This document shows positions 49,073 through 58,053 of a stretch of DNA of 64,000 nt, in pieces (the stretch's first letter is position 1; every line of letters begins with the position of its first letter). The stretch is from positions 25,463-89,462 of the forward strand of contig CAUJEL010000046.1 of NCBI GenBank assembly GCA_963169875.1, written 5' to 3'. The position numbers and the translations under genes are program-made. The stretch comes from Candidatus Zhuqueibacterota bacterium (GTDB lineage: Bacteria; Zhuqueibacterota; Zhuqueibacteria; Residuimicrobiales; Residuimicrobiaceae). Under the pieces are notes generated by a model. That model had not been told where the DNA came from, did no database searches, and saw only the letters and a program-made list of their open reading frames with translations.

Positions 49073-51211
49073 TCACCGGACCACCATTAATTTTTGATAA
49101 GTCATTTCGCCATTGGGTTTCTGGAAAACCACGATATAGACGCCGCTGCTGATCACCTGCTGATTGCGGGTGACCATGTCCCAGAAATCATTGCCCGCTT
49201 CCACCGGACTATCATGATCGATGGTTTGAACCAGATCGCCGTTTTCAGTATATATTTTAATCTGCACCTGCCCCGGCAGATTGTAGAACATGATGCCGCG
49301 CTGATCCGCCCACCCGGTTTTGGCCAGCAGCGGGTCATTGATGTTGTAGGGATTGGGCACCATGCGAATTTTGGTCAAATCATTCTGGGAAAAATAGGGC
49401 GGTTTGATGCCGAATCGCGTCAATTGCAGGGCGCGGTTGCTGTAGATGATTTTGCCGCGACTCAGGGGATCCGCCAACGGATCATTGACGTCGATCTGCG
49501 CCTTGGCCTGCACATAATAATAATACTGCGCGCCGATCATGACGTTCTTGTCGCTGTAGACATGCTCGCCGGCTTTATCTTCCGGCCCGGACGAATATAT
49601 TTCCTCATAAAAGAGAGTATCCAGGGCCGAGAGGCGGCGCATGATGCGATAGCCGGCAAAATCGGGACGGACCTCCGCATCCGGGTCGCTCCATCTGATT
49701 TCAACGCCGGTGCCCAGTCCGGTGATGGAGACCGAAGATGGTGGCGGCGGCGCCTGGGGAATACGATAACCCTGTTCAAAATTCCATTGGGCGCGCCAGG
49801 CGCTCTTCATCAGGGAATCGATGCCGGTGCTGAGCCAGCGGTCCTTGCGCATATCCACTTCAGAGGCCCCCAGCGGAAAGGCAAAATTATCCGGCAAAAA
49901 TCCCGTGCGGCTGTTGGGCAGTCCCGGTGGATCTTCAAGGGTACCGTTGAGCCATTTCTTGCCGACTTGTTGTGCCGTCTGAATATCGATCCCGGAATAC
50001 CCACTGGCGAACACCAGGTGCAGCTTTTGTCCGGGCGCAAAGGTATAGGGCCCGAACGTGGAAAACATCTTGGAGTTATTGGCCTGGGTGGTGCCCGCCG
50101 GATGGTTGGAATAGTCCGGTTTGCCCTGTTCATCGATGTTGCCGGCGTGGTGGGTGCCGGGCCAGGTGGCGCCGCTCATGGGGAAGAAATCGGAGTAAGC
50201 GCCGCGCAATGCCCAGAAATTCTTGTCGCCGTACTCATCGCCCTCGACGTTGTAGGGGAATTTGGTTGCCGTGCCCATGTAGGTGACTTTGGGCTGGAGA
50301 AAATCATCGCGATCATCGGCCGCATCCACATAGGGTTTTTCCGAGGCGTGCAGGATGGCATACCAGACAAATTTGTGATTGGTCAGGCGCCCGCCCTGCG
50401 ACGGCACGGGGCCGCCCATGTTGTCCCCGGGCGTGGCCGGATCGTCGGCGCTGTATTCGTAAAAGACGCGCAGGCTGTCGCCGGCGCGGCCGCCGTAATA
50501 GTGCTGCCACGTGGTGGCCGGATTGTAACGCTCGCTGCTGCCGGGCTGGGGATTGAGCGCATTGGAGCGATAACTGTTATAGCCATTGGATTCCACATTG
50601 ATGTGGAACTCTTTCAGCGTGTCGTCGCTGCTATTGGTCAATTCGACATCGAGGATCAGATAATCGTCATTGAGCGTCTGGCCCCAGGCCATGATCTGCC
50701 GCTTCACCTGGACGCCGTAGACATTCTGCGTTGTCACCCGCACGATCTGGTCGCAGGTCAGATCGCCGAATTGCGAGGGATCGACCACGCCAAAAACATC
50801 CAGGGTGTCCTTTCTGAAATCGATGGTCGGTTCGGTATATTCATTGCGGACGTAATTGGTCATGCGCTCGACCACCTTGCCGAACTTCATGAACTCATTG
50901 ACAGGTCCATAGATGGCCACGGTGTGCAGGGTATCGATGGGATCGCGCCAATTGGTGGTCGCCATTTTAAATCCGGCGCCGACCCAGAGATCCTGCTCCT
51001 GGCCTCTGATGCCGATGATATCATGATCATTGGGAAAAAATACCGCGCGATAGTCAAAATTGCCCTTGTCGCCGTTGGCGGTCACGCCCGCCCAGATGCG
51101 GCCTGTTTTGATCAGCGCGGTCTCCAGTTCCGGTTGCTTCTGCGCCCACAACGGCTGCATCAACAGCAACAGCAACCCGGCGGCGTATAACGTATGATTC
51201 AGGCTCTTCAT
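49073..51211 (-). CDS. Large secreted protein with FN3-like and FlgD/T9SS-like C-terminal region
   Basis: Signal peptide; PPPPSSVSITGLGTGVEIRWSDPDAE (FN3-like); IRMVPNPYNIN..VQIKIYTENGDLVQTI..SGVYIVVFQKPNGEMTYQKLMVVR. Confidence 0.75.
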   Translation of the reverse strand: MKSLNHTLYAAGLLLLLMQPLWAQKQPELETALIKTGRIWAGVTANGDKGNFDYRAVFFPNDHDIIGIRGQEQDLWVGAGFKMATTNWRDPIDTLHTVAIYGPVNEFMKFGKVVERMTNYVRNEYTEPTIDFRKDTLDVFGVVDPSQFGDLTCDQIVRVTTQNVYGVQVKRQIMAWGQTLNDDYLILDVELTNSSDDTLKEFHINVESNGYNSYRSNALNPQPGSSERYNPATTWQHYYGGRAGDSLRVFYEYSADDPATPGDNMGGPVPSQGGRLTNHKFVWYAILHASEKPYVDAADDRDDFLQPKVTYMGTATKFPYNVEGDEYGDKNFWALRGAYSDFFPMSGATWPGTHHAGNIDEQGKPDYSNHPAGTTQANNSKMFSTFGPYTFAPGQKLHLVFASGYSGIDIQTAQQVGKKWLNGTLEDPPGLPNSRTGFLPDNFAFPLGASEVDMRKDRWLSTGIDSLMKSAWRAQWNFEQGYRIPQAPPPPSSVSITGLGTGVEIRWSDPDAEVRPDFAGYRIMRRLSALDTLFYEEIYSSGPEDKAGEHVYSDKNVMIGAQYYYYVQAKAQIDVNDPLADPLSRGKIIYSNRALQLTRFGIKPPYFSQNDLTKIRMVPNPYNINDPLLAKTGWADQRGIMFYNLPGQVQIKIYTENGDLVQTIDHDSPVEAGNDFWDMVTRNQQVISSGVYIVVFQKPNGEMTYQKLMVVR

Positions 51212-51247
51212 TCAAGACTCCGTTCTGCATATACTCGTTCAAGCGCC

Positions 51248-54200
51248 CTAGAAAGCGAAGCGCAGTCCAAACCAGATATCCCGCGGCTGGCCATAGAGCC
51301 AGAAAGCAAAGTTGGGATCGTTGACATAAGGTTTATCACTGGAGCGCAGATCGCCCACCTTGTCGTCCCCCGGGATGAAAAAACCGGGATTCTTGGCGCG
51401 GAGATCATCATATTCCGGCCCGTCGTACATGGGCAGATGCAAGGAAGCGAGATATTTGTACTCATCATTGGTGGCGCCATCAAAGGCATAGCCCCGGTGC
51501 ATGAGATTCACTTCGAAATTGAATAGATTACTGATGTCCACATACGCCGTGGTCTCGATGCCCGCCAGTTTCACGGTCTTGGTGACTTTCAGATCCACCA
51601 TGTAGTAATCGGGCCAGCGCAGATTGTCGTTGACGTGCAACTGACTGAGGGGATTGAAGGTGAAATAGTCGCCCGCCTCCCATTCGCCAAAGAACGTGAT
51701 ATTCCAGCCGCTGAGGGGATGGGTTCCCAAAACACGCGGCCCCCATTTTTCCGGCGCGCGCAAGGTGAGATTGGCATTGACGCGGGGGATGGGCAGCGAA
51801 CTGGATTCCTGGCCGGCGTATAATCCCTCTTTGTCGTCGCCGATGGTGACATCGGTGACGATCTCGCGACCGGTCAGTCCGGATTTTTTCAGCATATAAT
51901 TCAGGTTGACCCAGCCGTTGATCCAGCCGCCATCGTTCTTGCTCAGATTGAATTCAAATCCCTGGATGTCTTCATATTCATTATTGGCCCAGGCATCATA
52001 ATTGACATTGCCGGCGGCGTTGGTGTAGGTCAACTCCCCATGCTGGCCGCTGACGTCCTTTGAATAACTCGATATTTTCGCCACATAACTTTCCCGGAAA
52101 TTGTAGGCCACGCCCAGTTCATACGAGATCGTGCGCGGCGGCTCGAGATTGGGATTGGACATGTCGTAGAGGCCGTTCTTGGTGTAGCGGTAACGGTACA
52201 AATACATGGTATAATAGGGTGGATTGGAACGGAAATGACCATAGTTGAAATAAAACTTGGAGCGATCCGACACCGGGAATGAAACCCCGACGCGCGGACT
52301 GAGGGTGAAATGGTTCTTGATGGGCTGGAGAAAACCGGGATGGGTCTTGTCGTATTCCACCCAGGTGTCCCAGATGTAGGAGCGGCCGGACTTGAGATAC
52401 TCGAAGAGAATGGAATCTTCGGCCACGCTCTGCGGCGTGAAGGCATCCACCGCAAAAGCGTCGCCCGTGGGCCACTCGCCGCCGCCACCGTAATAATAGT
52501 CAAGCCGCAGGCCGATGTTGGCGATCAGGGATTCGAGGCTGATTTGATCCTGGACATAAACGCCGGTCTGACTCGGTTTGCGGTGATAGTTGAATTCGTA
52601 GGCATTATAATAATTCTCATTCCATTTTTGCCACAGGTTGTGGTTGAGATCGATATAATTATACTCCAGTCCGGCCTTGAGATAATGGCTGGTATTCAAC
52701 TGCGCCGCCATATCGAACTTGGCGCGGTACTGGCCGACGCGCACATTGGTATAGAGGTCGCCCTCCTTGCGGCGGAAGCGGTACGGCACGCCGGGGATGC
52801 CGTCGTAACTGGGGTAGGTATAGGTGTAGCTGGTATCGACGACCAGCTTGTTGGTGCCATACATGAATTTGCCATAGGGCATCTCGGTGACCGGAAAGGG
52901 ACCGAACATGGTGAGAATGGTCTGGTCGCGATTGTCGCCCACCGGCGCATGATCCTTGATGCCCAGGGCGCTGAGGGAGAGTTCCCAATAGGCGGTCTTG
53001 CTCAAGACGTGGTTGATGGTCACACCGCCCATGAGGGTGGTCTGGTCGAGCAGGGGGAAAAAGGGCGGATCGAACCAGTAGGCGTAACTGTCGCCGGAAT
53101 TCTTGACATTTTTGATGTTATCCACCGGCATGAAGCCGCCGGAACGACTGGCATCGGGAAAATCGCCAAAGGCCGGGCGGATCGGACTGACGCCCATCTG
53201 GCGCTTGTGCAGTCCGTTGAAGGTAATGGTCAGGTTATTCATCGGCTGGCTGCGTATGGTGGCAAAAGTTGTATAGAGCTCTTCGCTGGAACGCGACACC
53301 GGCATGATGTAATGCCGTTCACGGGCATTGTGCGACAGATAAAAAGTGGCATTGCCCAGTTTTTTGCCGATCAGAGGCACCGGGCCGCCAAATCCGCCGT
53401 CGATATTCCAGTCCGAGCCCTCTTCCTCCATGTGGTGTTCCGCAAAGAGTTTTTTGTGTTCATCGCTGACCGTGTAGCCCAGTTTGGCAAGGCCGTCGTA
53501 ATCGGGCACGGTCATGAACATCCAGCATCCGAGGAGATAATAATCCAACGGCGTGGCCGGAATTTTGGGATTGGACCGGTTGAAATTGGCCGCCGCCGCA
53601 TTCCAGCCGGTGAAACGGGGATACTGTTCCCGCAGATACGCATCATCTTTCCAGGCTTCATCGGTGCCAACGAAAGAGACCGCCGGATCGAGGTATGAGC
53701 GCAGAATCGGCCCCCTGGTGTCATAAAAAGAATCGCCGAAACGGCGCATGTGCGACTGATCCATGGAAAGACTCAGGGTACCGTGGTAGGCGGTTTTGGA
53801 ACCGCTCTTGGTGCTGACATTGATGAGGCCGGAGCGGAAATTGCCATATTCGGCATTGTAGCCGCCGGACATGAGCGATACCTGTTCGATGGCGCTGAGG
53901 GGGATGGAGGTTTCGGCATTGCCCGCCGCGGCATTGACATAAGAGAGTCCGTTGACCATCATGCCGGTCTGATCCGCGGAGCCGCCGCGAATGGTCAGAT
54001 AGCCGTTGTCGGTGGAGACACCGGGCAGCTTGGCGAGAAAAGCGTTGATCTCGCGGATGCCCGTGGCGTCCTGCAGCTGCACATCGTTGACCACCATCTG
54101 GGTGTTGGAGACCTCGAGATGCAGTTCGTCGCGCTTCGCCTGGACCACCACTTCACTGCCCTGGAGCACGGTTTCCCTGAGCGCAAAATCTGCCTTGGCG

Positions 54201-54499
54201 ACGCGGTCCGCCGAAACCATCACGTTGGTGACTTTCTGCGCGGTATAACCCACCAGAGAGGCGCGCACAGCAACGGTTCCCACCGGCACATTGATGATGA
54301 CGTACTCGCCCTTGATATTGGTGACAGCCCCCAGGCTGGTGCCCTCGATCATCACATTGACGCCGGGCAGGGGCGCTTTGCTGGCGGCATCCTTGACCAC
54401 GCCGCTGATGCGACTGCGGGTCTGCGCCTGCACTCCCACAGAACCGATCAACAGAAACAGGGCCACAAAGCCAATGCCCCACGTTCTTTTACATCGCAT
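51248..54499 (-). CDS. SusC-like TonB-dependent receptor with carboxypeptidase-regulatory-like domain
   Basis: RISGVVKDAASKAPLPGVNVMIEGTSLGAVTNIKGEYVIINVP; plug IREINAFLAKLPGVSTDNGYLTIRGGSADQTGMMVNG; barrel. ATG 54499 has AAGGAG RBS. Confidence 0.93.
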   Translation of the reverse strand: MRCKRTWGIGFVALFLLIGSVGVQAQTRSRISGVVKDAASKAPLPGVNVMIEGTSLGAVTNIKGEYVIINVPVGTVAVRASLVGYTAQKVTNVMVSADRVAKADFALRETVLQGSEVVVQAKRDELHLEVSNTQMVVNDVQLQDATGIREINAFLAKLPGVSTDNGYLTIRGGSADQTGMMVNGLSYVNAAAGNAETSIPLSAIEQVSLMSGGYNAEYGNFRSGLINVSTKSGSKTAYHGTLSLSMDQSHMRRFGDSFYDTRGPILRSYLDPAVSFVGTDEAWKDDAYLREQYPRFTGWNAAAANFNRSNPKIPATPLDYYLLGCWMFMTVPDYDGLAKLGYTVSDEHKKLFAEHHMEEEGSDWNIDGGFGGPVPLIGKKLGNATFYLSHNARERHYIMPVSRSSEELYTTFATIRSQPMNNLTITFNGLHKRQMGVSPIRPAFGDFPDASRSGGFMPVDNIKNVKNSGDSYAYWFDPPFFPLLDQTTLMGGVTINHVLSKTAYWELSLSALGIKDHAPVGDNRDQTILTMFGPFPVTEMPYGKFMYGTNKLVVDTSYTYTYPSYDGIPGVPYRFRRKEGDLYTNVRVGQYRAKFDMAAQLNTSHYLKAGLEYNYIDLNHNLWQKWNENYYNAYEFNYHRKPSQTGVYVQDQISLESLIANIGLRLDYYYGGGGEWPTGDAFAVDAFTPQSVAEDSILFEYLKSGRSYIWDTWVEYDKTHPGFLQPIKNHFTLSPRVGVSFPVSDRSKFYFNYGHFRSNPPYYTMYLYRYRYTKNGLYDMSNPNLEPPRTISYELGVAYNFRESYVAKISSYSKDVSGQHGELTYTNAAGNVNYDAWANNEYEDIQGFEFNLSKNDGGWINGWVNLNYMLKKSGLTGREIVTDVTIGDDKEGLYAGQESSSLPIPRVNANLTLRAPEKWGPRVLGTHPLSGWNITFFGEWEAGDYFTFNPLSQLHVNDNLRWPDYYMVDLKVTKTVKLAGIETTAYVDISNLFNFEVNLMHRGYAFDGATNDEYKYLASLHLPMYDGPEYDDLRAKNPGFFIPGDDKVGDLRSSDKPYVNDPNFAFWLYGQPRDIWFGLRFAF

Positions 54500-54513
54500 A
54501 ACCACTCCTTGTA

Positions 54514-56187
54514 TTAGCGAATGAGCTGCAGCTTGATGACTCTGCTCTCTTGTCGATGGCGGACCACGAAAAAGTAAACACCCGAAGCGACCGGTTTACG
54601 CTGCGCATCCAAGCCATCCCAGCGGATGGTATGGGTTCCCGGGCGCAAGACGCCGCTGAGCGTGCGAACCACCCGGCGGCCCGAGATATCATAGATGCAA
54701 CCTTCCACCTCACCCGGAGACGGAAGTGATATGAGCCACGCCGTGCTGTGGTTGAAAGGATTCGGATAATTCTGCGTCAGGGTGAAATTGGCCGGAAGGG
54801 CAGTCGCAGGACTCGTCACACTGGAAACAGCTCCCGTCAGACTGTTCAAATAGAGTTCCAGTTGGGTATAGCCCTCCGCGTTCAGCAGATTGCGATCCGA
54901 TGCATCCGCCGGATCGAGTCCGTTGGCGCGCTCCCAGGCATCGGCCATGCCATCGTGGTCATTGTCTTCGGGCGCCGGCAGACTGAATAGTTCGGGCCAG
55001 CCGCCTACCTGCGTCTGCGAATCGATGATGCCGCGGACAACTGCAGTATCGGACATGCCCTGGTTTTTCTCATACCCCTTGCCGTCAAAGGTGGCCGTGC
55101 CGCTGAACACATCGGCAACGATGCGGGCATCGACGATGTCGCGTTTGGGCAGGGTAGCGCCCGCTCCGGCCAGAACCAGGGTGTACGCCTCCTCGGCGCT
55201 TTGCTGGGTGATCGGGATATAGGGATGCGGCGTATAAGCCCGGGAGATCGTCTCGCTGCGATAGGTACCCTGGACGCCGCCGGCCCAGTTGTTGGCGGTG
55301 ATCGCCGGGGATCCGGCGACATAATTTTCCTCGACATACCACTTGCCCTTGCCGTCGGAGGGCTCGACGATGCGGTAGCGTACACCGCTCTTGGTGGCGG
55401 GCCCGGCTTTGTAATAGTTGGCCACGATGTTGATGGTGCCGCCTTCGCCGCCATAGCCGCTGTTAAAGCCCCAGTTGTAGATCACATTGTTGCGGAAATC
55501 CATATTGATGCAGAGGGCGTTGGAACCATCGAAGCGGGGATTGCGGCTGGAATGATGGGCGAGGAGGTTGTGATGAAAACTGACATTTTCACCGCCCCAG
55601 ATGCCGCCGTAACCATGGGCGCCTTTTGAGTGCGTAGAGAGATAGAGACTTTCGGAGATGAGGCACCATTGAATGGTGGTGCTGTCGTTGCCATAAAAGG
55701 ACATACACTCATCCACGCTCCAGCTGGCGGAGCAGTGGTCGATGAGGATGTGTTTGCGATAGCGGCCCCAGATGGCGTCATCCTCGGTGGCCAGGACGTC
55801 GCCAAGGCGAAAACGCAGATGCCGCAGGATGACATTGCTGGCGTTGATCACCACGGTCTGATCGCGCAGGCAGATGCCGTCGCCGGGCGCGGTCTGGCCG
55901 GCGATGGTGATATCGCCCGAATTGATTTTAAGATCGCTTTTGAGTTGGATAGTTCCTGAAACACGGAATACAATGGTGCGTTTGCCGGATTTGTTCACGG
56001 CTTCGCGCAGACTGCCGGCGCCGCTGTCGTTGAGGTTGGTCACTTCATAGACCGCGCCGCCGCGGCCGCCTGTGGTGTATTTCCCGGCGCCTTCTGCGCC
56101 CGGAAACGCCACAATCTGGGCTGACGCAACGGCCGCCAATAAAAAACAGATGACGATACCCGACATGAATATTTTGTTGAACTGCAT
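54514..56187 (-). CDS. PL1 family pectate lyase with T9SS-type C-terminal domain
   Basis: AFPGAEGAGKYTTGGRGGAVYEVTNLNDSGAGSLREAV; ITIAGQTAPGDGICL; LIDHCSASWSVDECMSFY; HHSSRNPRFDG; NFTLTQNYPNPFNHST. Confidence 0.95.
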   Translation of the reverse strand: MQFNKIFMSGIVICFLLAAVASAQIVAFPGAEGAGKYTTGGRGGAVYEVTNLNDSGAGSLREAVNKSGKRTIVFRVSGTIQLKSDLKINSGDITIAGQTAPGDGICLRDQTVVINASNVILRHLRFRLGDVLATEDDAIWGRYRKHILIDHCSASWSVDECMSFYGNDSTTIQWCLISESLYLSTHSKGAHGYGGIWGGENVSFHHNLLAHHSSRNPRFDGSNALCINMDFRNNVIYNWGFNSGYGGEGGTINIVANYYKAGPATKSGVRYRIVEPSDGKGKWYVEENYVAGSPAITANNWAGGVQGTYRSETISRAYTPHPYIPITQQSAEEAYTLVLAGAGATLPKRDIVDARIVADVFSGTATFDGKGYEKNQGMSDTAVVRGIIDSQTQVGGWPELFSLPAPEDNDHDGMADAWERANGLDPADASDRNLLNAEGYTQLELYLNSLTGAVSSVTSPATALPANFTLTQNYPNPFNHSTAWLISLPSPGEVEGCIYDISGRRVVRTLSGVLRPGTHTIRWDGLDAQRKPVASGVYFFVVRHRQESRVIKLQLIR

Positions 56188-56280
56188 GCAACTCCTTTTA
56201 AAATTACCTTTGGGGCTCTCCAGAGCCCGACGGTGGGCTCCACCTGTTGTTGGTTGGGCACACCTCTAATGATGGTCCGA

Positions 56281-56313
56281 GTTGGGCCCCGTCTACAGAA
56301 GACAGAGCCCAAC
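56281..56313. repeat. GTTGGGC hairpin family, copy 4
   Basis: GTTGGGCCCCGTCTACAGAAGACAGAGCCCAAC. Confidence 0.8.
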
Positions 56314-56376
56314 GTTTGCCCTCTGGAGAGGGCTCTTACGAATCCATCCCCGGAAGCGTGGGCGGATGCGCCCCCC

Positions 56377-56440
56377 CCTGTGTCTCTGTGCCTCGGTGGT
56401 AAAAAAGATTAACCACGGGGACACAGAGGCACGGAGAAAA
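56377..56440. repeat. Dispersed palindromic repeat family 1, copy 3
   Basis: CCTGTGTCTCTGTGCCTCGGTGGTAAAAAAGATTAACCACGGGGACACAGAGGCACGGAG. Confidence 0.85.
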
Positions 56441-56486
56441 ATCCTGCTGTTTCGCGCTCTGGAGAGCTCTCCTGCAAAACCAGCCC

Positions 56487-57860
56487 TTACTTGACCAGCA
56501 GCATCTTTTTGGTGCGGCTGAAATTTTCCCCGGTCAATTCGTAAAAATAGACACCGGATGGTAAATCAGCGCCTGAAAAGTCGACCTGATGATCGCCGGC
56601 GCCATACCGTCCCTGCGCCAGAACCTTCATCCGGCGGCCGCGCGTATCATAAACCGTCAACGTAATGGTTTGCGCTTTGGAAAGTGAAAAGGCGATGGTC
56701 GTGGCCGGATTGAAGGGATTGGGATAATTCTGTGCCAGCACAAAAGCTTCGGGCAATGCAGCCCCGTTTTGTGCCACCGCCGAAGCATTCGCAGCCCAAC
56801 GGCGGTCGCCAATGGGACCTTTATTGTCGGCATAGGTGAGCAGGGGCGAACCAGCCGGCAGCGTAAAATCGCCGTTGGCGGGATCGGCAAAGCCGGGATC
56901 CATGCGGATCGTGTCCCGAACCGTATGCTTCAGCCAGTTCTTCTTGGCGCTGAGCTGCCACATGCAGATGTTGGTGATGACAGCCATATTGTCATTGAGG
57001 GTTGTTTTGATATTGAGAGCCGTCTTGGTGCTGGTCTCCCAGTTCGTCTGCGTGGAAAAGATAGAGTTGGTGATATAAATCGGTTTATCAAACAATGCCG
57101 TGGCTTTTTCAGTCAAAATGATCTCGCGCGGATCGCCCAAGCCCATGTTGTACCAGGTGGTGTGATCCACCGTGACCTCTGGATATTCAAATCGCTGCGT
57201 GTCGCTGTTGCCGTTGATGCGAATACCATAACTGGTGATGTTGTACAGGGTGGAATTGTTCACCAGGATATAGTTGCAGCCGACATATTTGTAATGGACG
57301 ACGGTGCCGGTATTATGAATGATGCACTGGTTTATGATCGTTGTGTCCACCACCACATTGCCGGCCAGGCTGGTGCCTGCGCCGTCAAGGACATTGCCCT
57401 TGAGGTTCATGACATTACAGTTGTGTACAAAGATCTTTTTAATAAACGTCGGCGCCGGGGTTTCGCCCATATAGCAGCGCGCCAGATAAGAGACTTTGGT
57501 GACACCCTCCACGGCGCCGTCGAACTCCAGGCCGTAAAGGATCAGCTTGCCATTATTGCCGACATTGAAGAATTGACAGGTACCTTCTCCGGGATCGGTC
57601 AGGATCTTGACTCTGGCTTTCACCGAACCGTCCCCCTCCACATAAATGCCGAGGGTCTTTTCGGCGATGGTGCCGATGGTCTTGTTGACCGATTCGGTGT
57701 ATTCGGCCTCGGGCAGGAGGCGCAGGATGTCGCCGTCGTTGGCCGCGGCAATGGCGGCGGAGAGGGTGCCGTCACCCGGGGCGACATCGACATAATTTTG
57801 CGCCGCGGCATAACCCGCCAGGCCGAGCGCAGCCATCACAAACAGTAGCATTCTTTTCAT
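56487..57860 (-). CDS. Secreted right-handed beta-helix protein (DUF4957/DUF5123-like) with T9SS-type C-terminal domain
   Basis: Signal peptide MKRMLLFVMAALGLAGYAAAQ; LSAAIAAANDGDILRLLPEAEYTES; FVLAQNYPNPFNPATTIAFSL..GVYFYELTGENFSRTKKMLLVK. Confidence 0.85.
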   Translation of the reverse strand: MKRMLLFVMAALGLAGYAAAQNYVDVAPGDGTLSAAIAAANDGDILRLLPEAEYTESVNKTIGTIAEKTLGIYVEGDGSVKARVKILTDPGEGTCQFFNVGNNGKLILYGLEFDGAVEGVTKVSYLARCYMGETPAPTFIKKIFVHNCNVMNLKGNVLDGAGTSLAGNVVVDTTIINQCIIHNTGTVVHYKYVGCNYILVNNSTLYNITSYGIRINGNSDTQRFEYPEVTVDHTTWYNMGLGDPREIILTEKATALFDKPIYITNSIFSTQTNWETSTKTALNIKTTLNDNMAVITNICMWQLSAKKNWLKHTVRDTIRMDPGFADPANGDFTLPAGSPLLTYADNKGPIGDRRWAANASAVAQNGAALPEAFVLAQNYPNPFNPATTIAFSLSKAQTITLTVYDTRGRRMKVLAQGRYGAGDHQVDFSGADLPSGVYFYELTGENFSRTKKMLLVK

Positions 57861-57900
57861 GATCGTTCTCCTTTTTTTGCCATAACGATTAACCAGTTCT

Positions 57901-58051
57901 TTCATAAACCGCCGAGCAATTTTTATTGGAATTATCGAACAAATTTTGCTTTGAATTTCGTCTTTGTCATAAAAGTTGCTAACGATGTTATTTTTATGTT
58001 TTTCTTTTCCTTGCGCGTCTCTGCTTTCTCGGCGGTGAATAGTTCAGGCTA
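57901..58051 (-). repeat. MITE-like repeat family 2, copy C
   Basis: TTCATAAACCGCCGAG ... ATTATCGAACAAA ... AAAAGTTGCTAACGATGTTATTTTTATGTTTTTCTTTTCCTTGCGCGTCTCTGCTTTCTCGGCGGTGAATAGTTCAGG. Confidence 0.8.
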
Positions 58052-58053
58052 AA

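Noticed and set aside
49094-51190. 698-aa plus-strand ORF
   Set aside because: Exactly antisense to the well-supported 712-aa secreted protein; low-complexity G/I/H-rich composition typical of shadow ORFs.
52310-53698. 462-aa plus-strand ORF
   Set aside because: Antisense shadow of the SusC-like receptor.
56769-57848. 359-aa plus-strand ORF
   Set aside because: Antisense to the beta-helix/T9SS protein.
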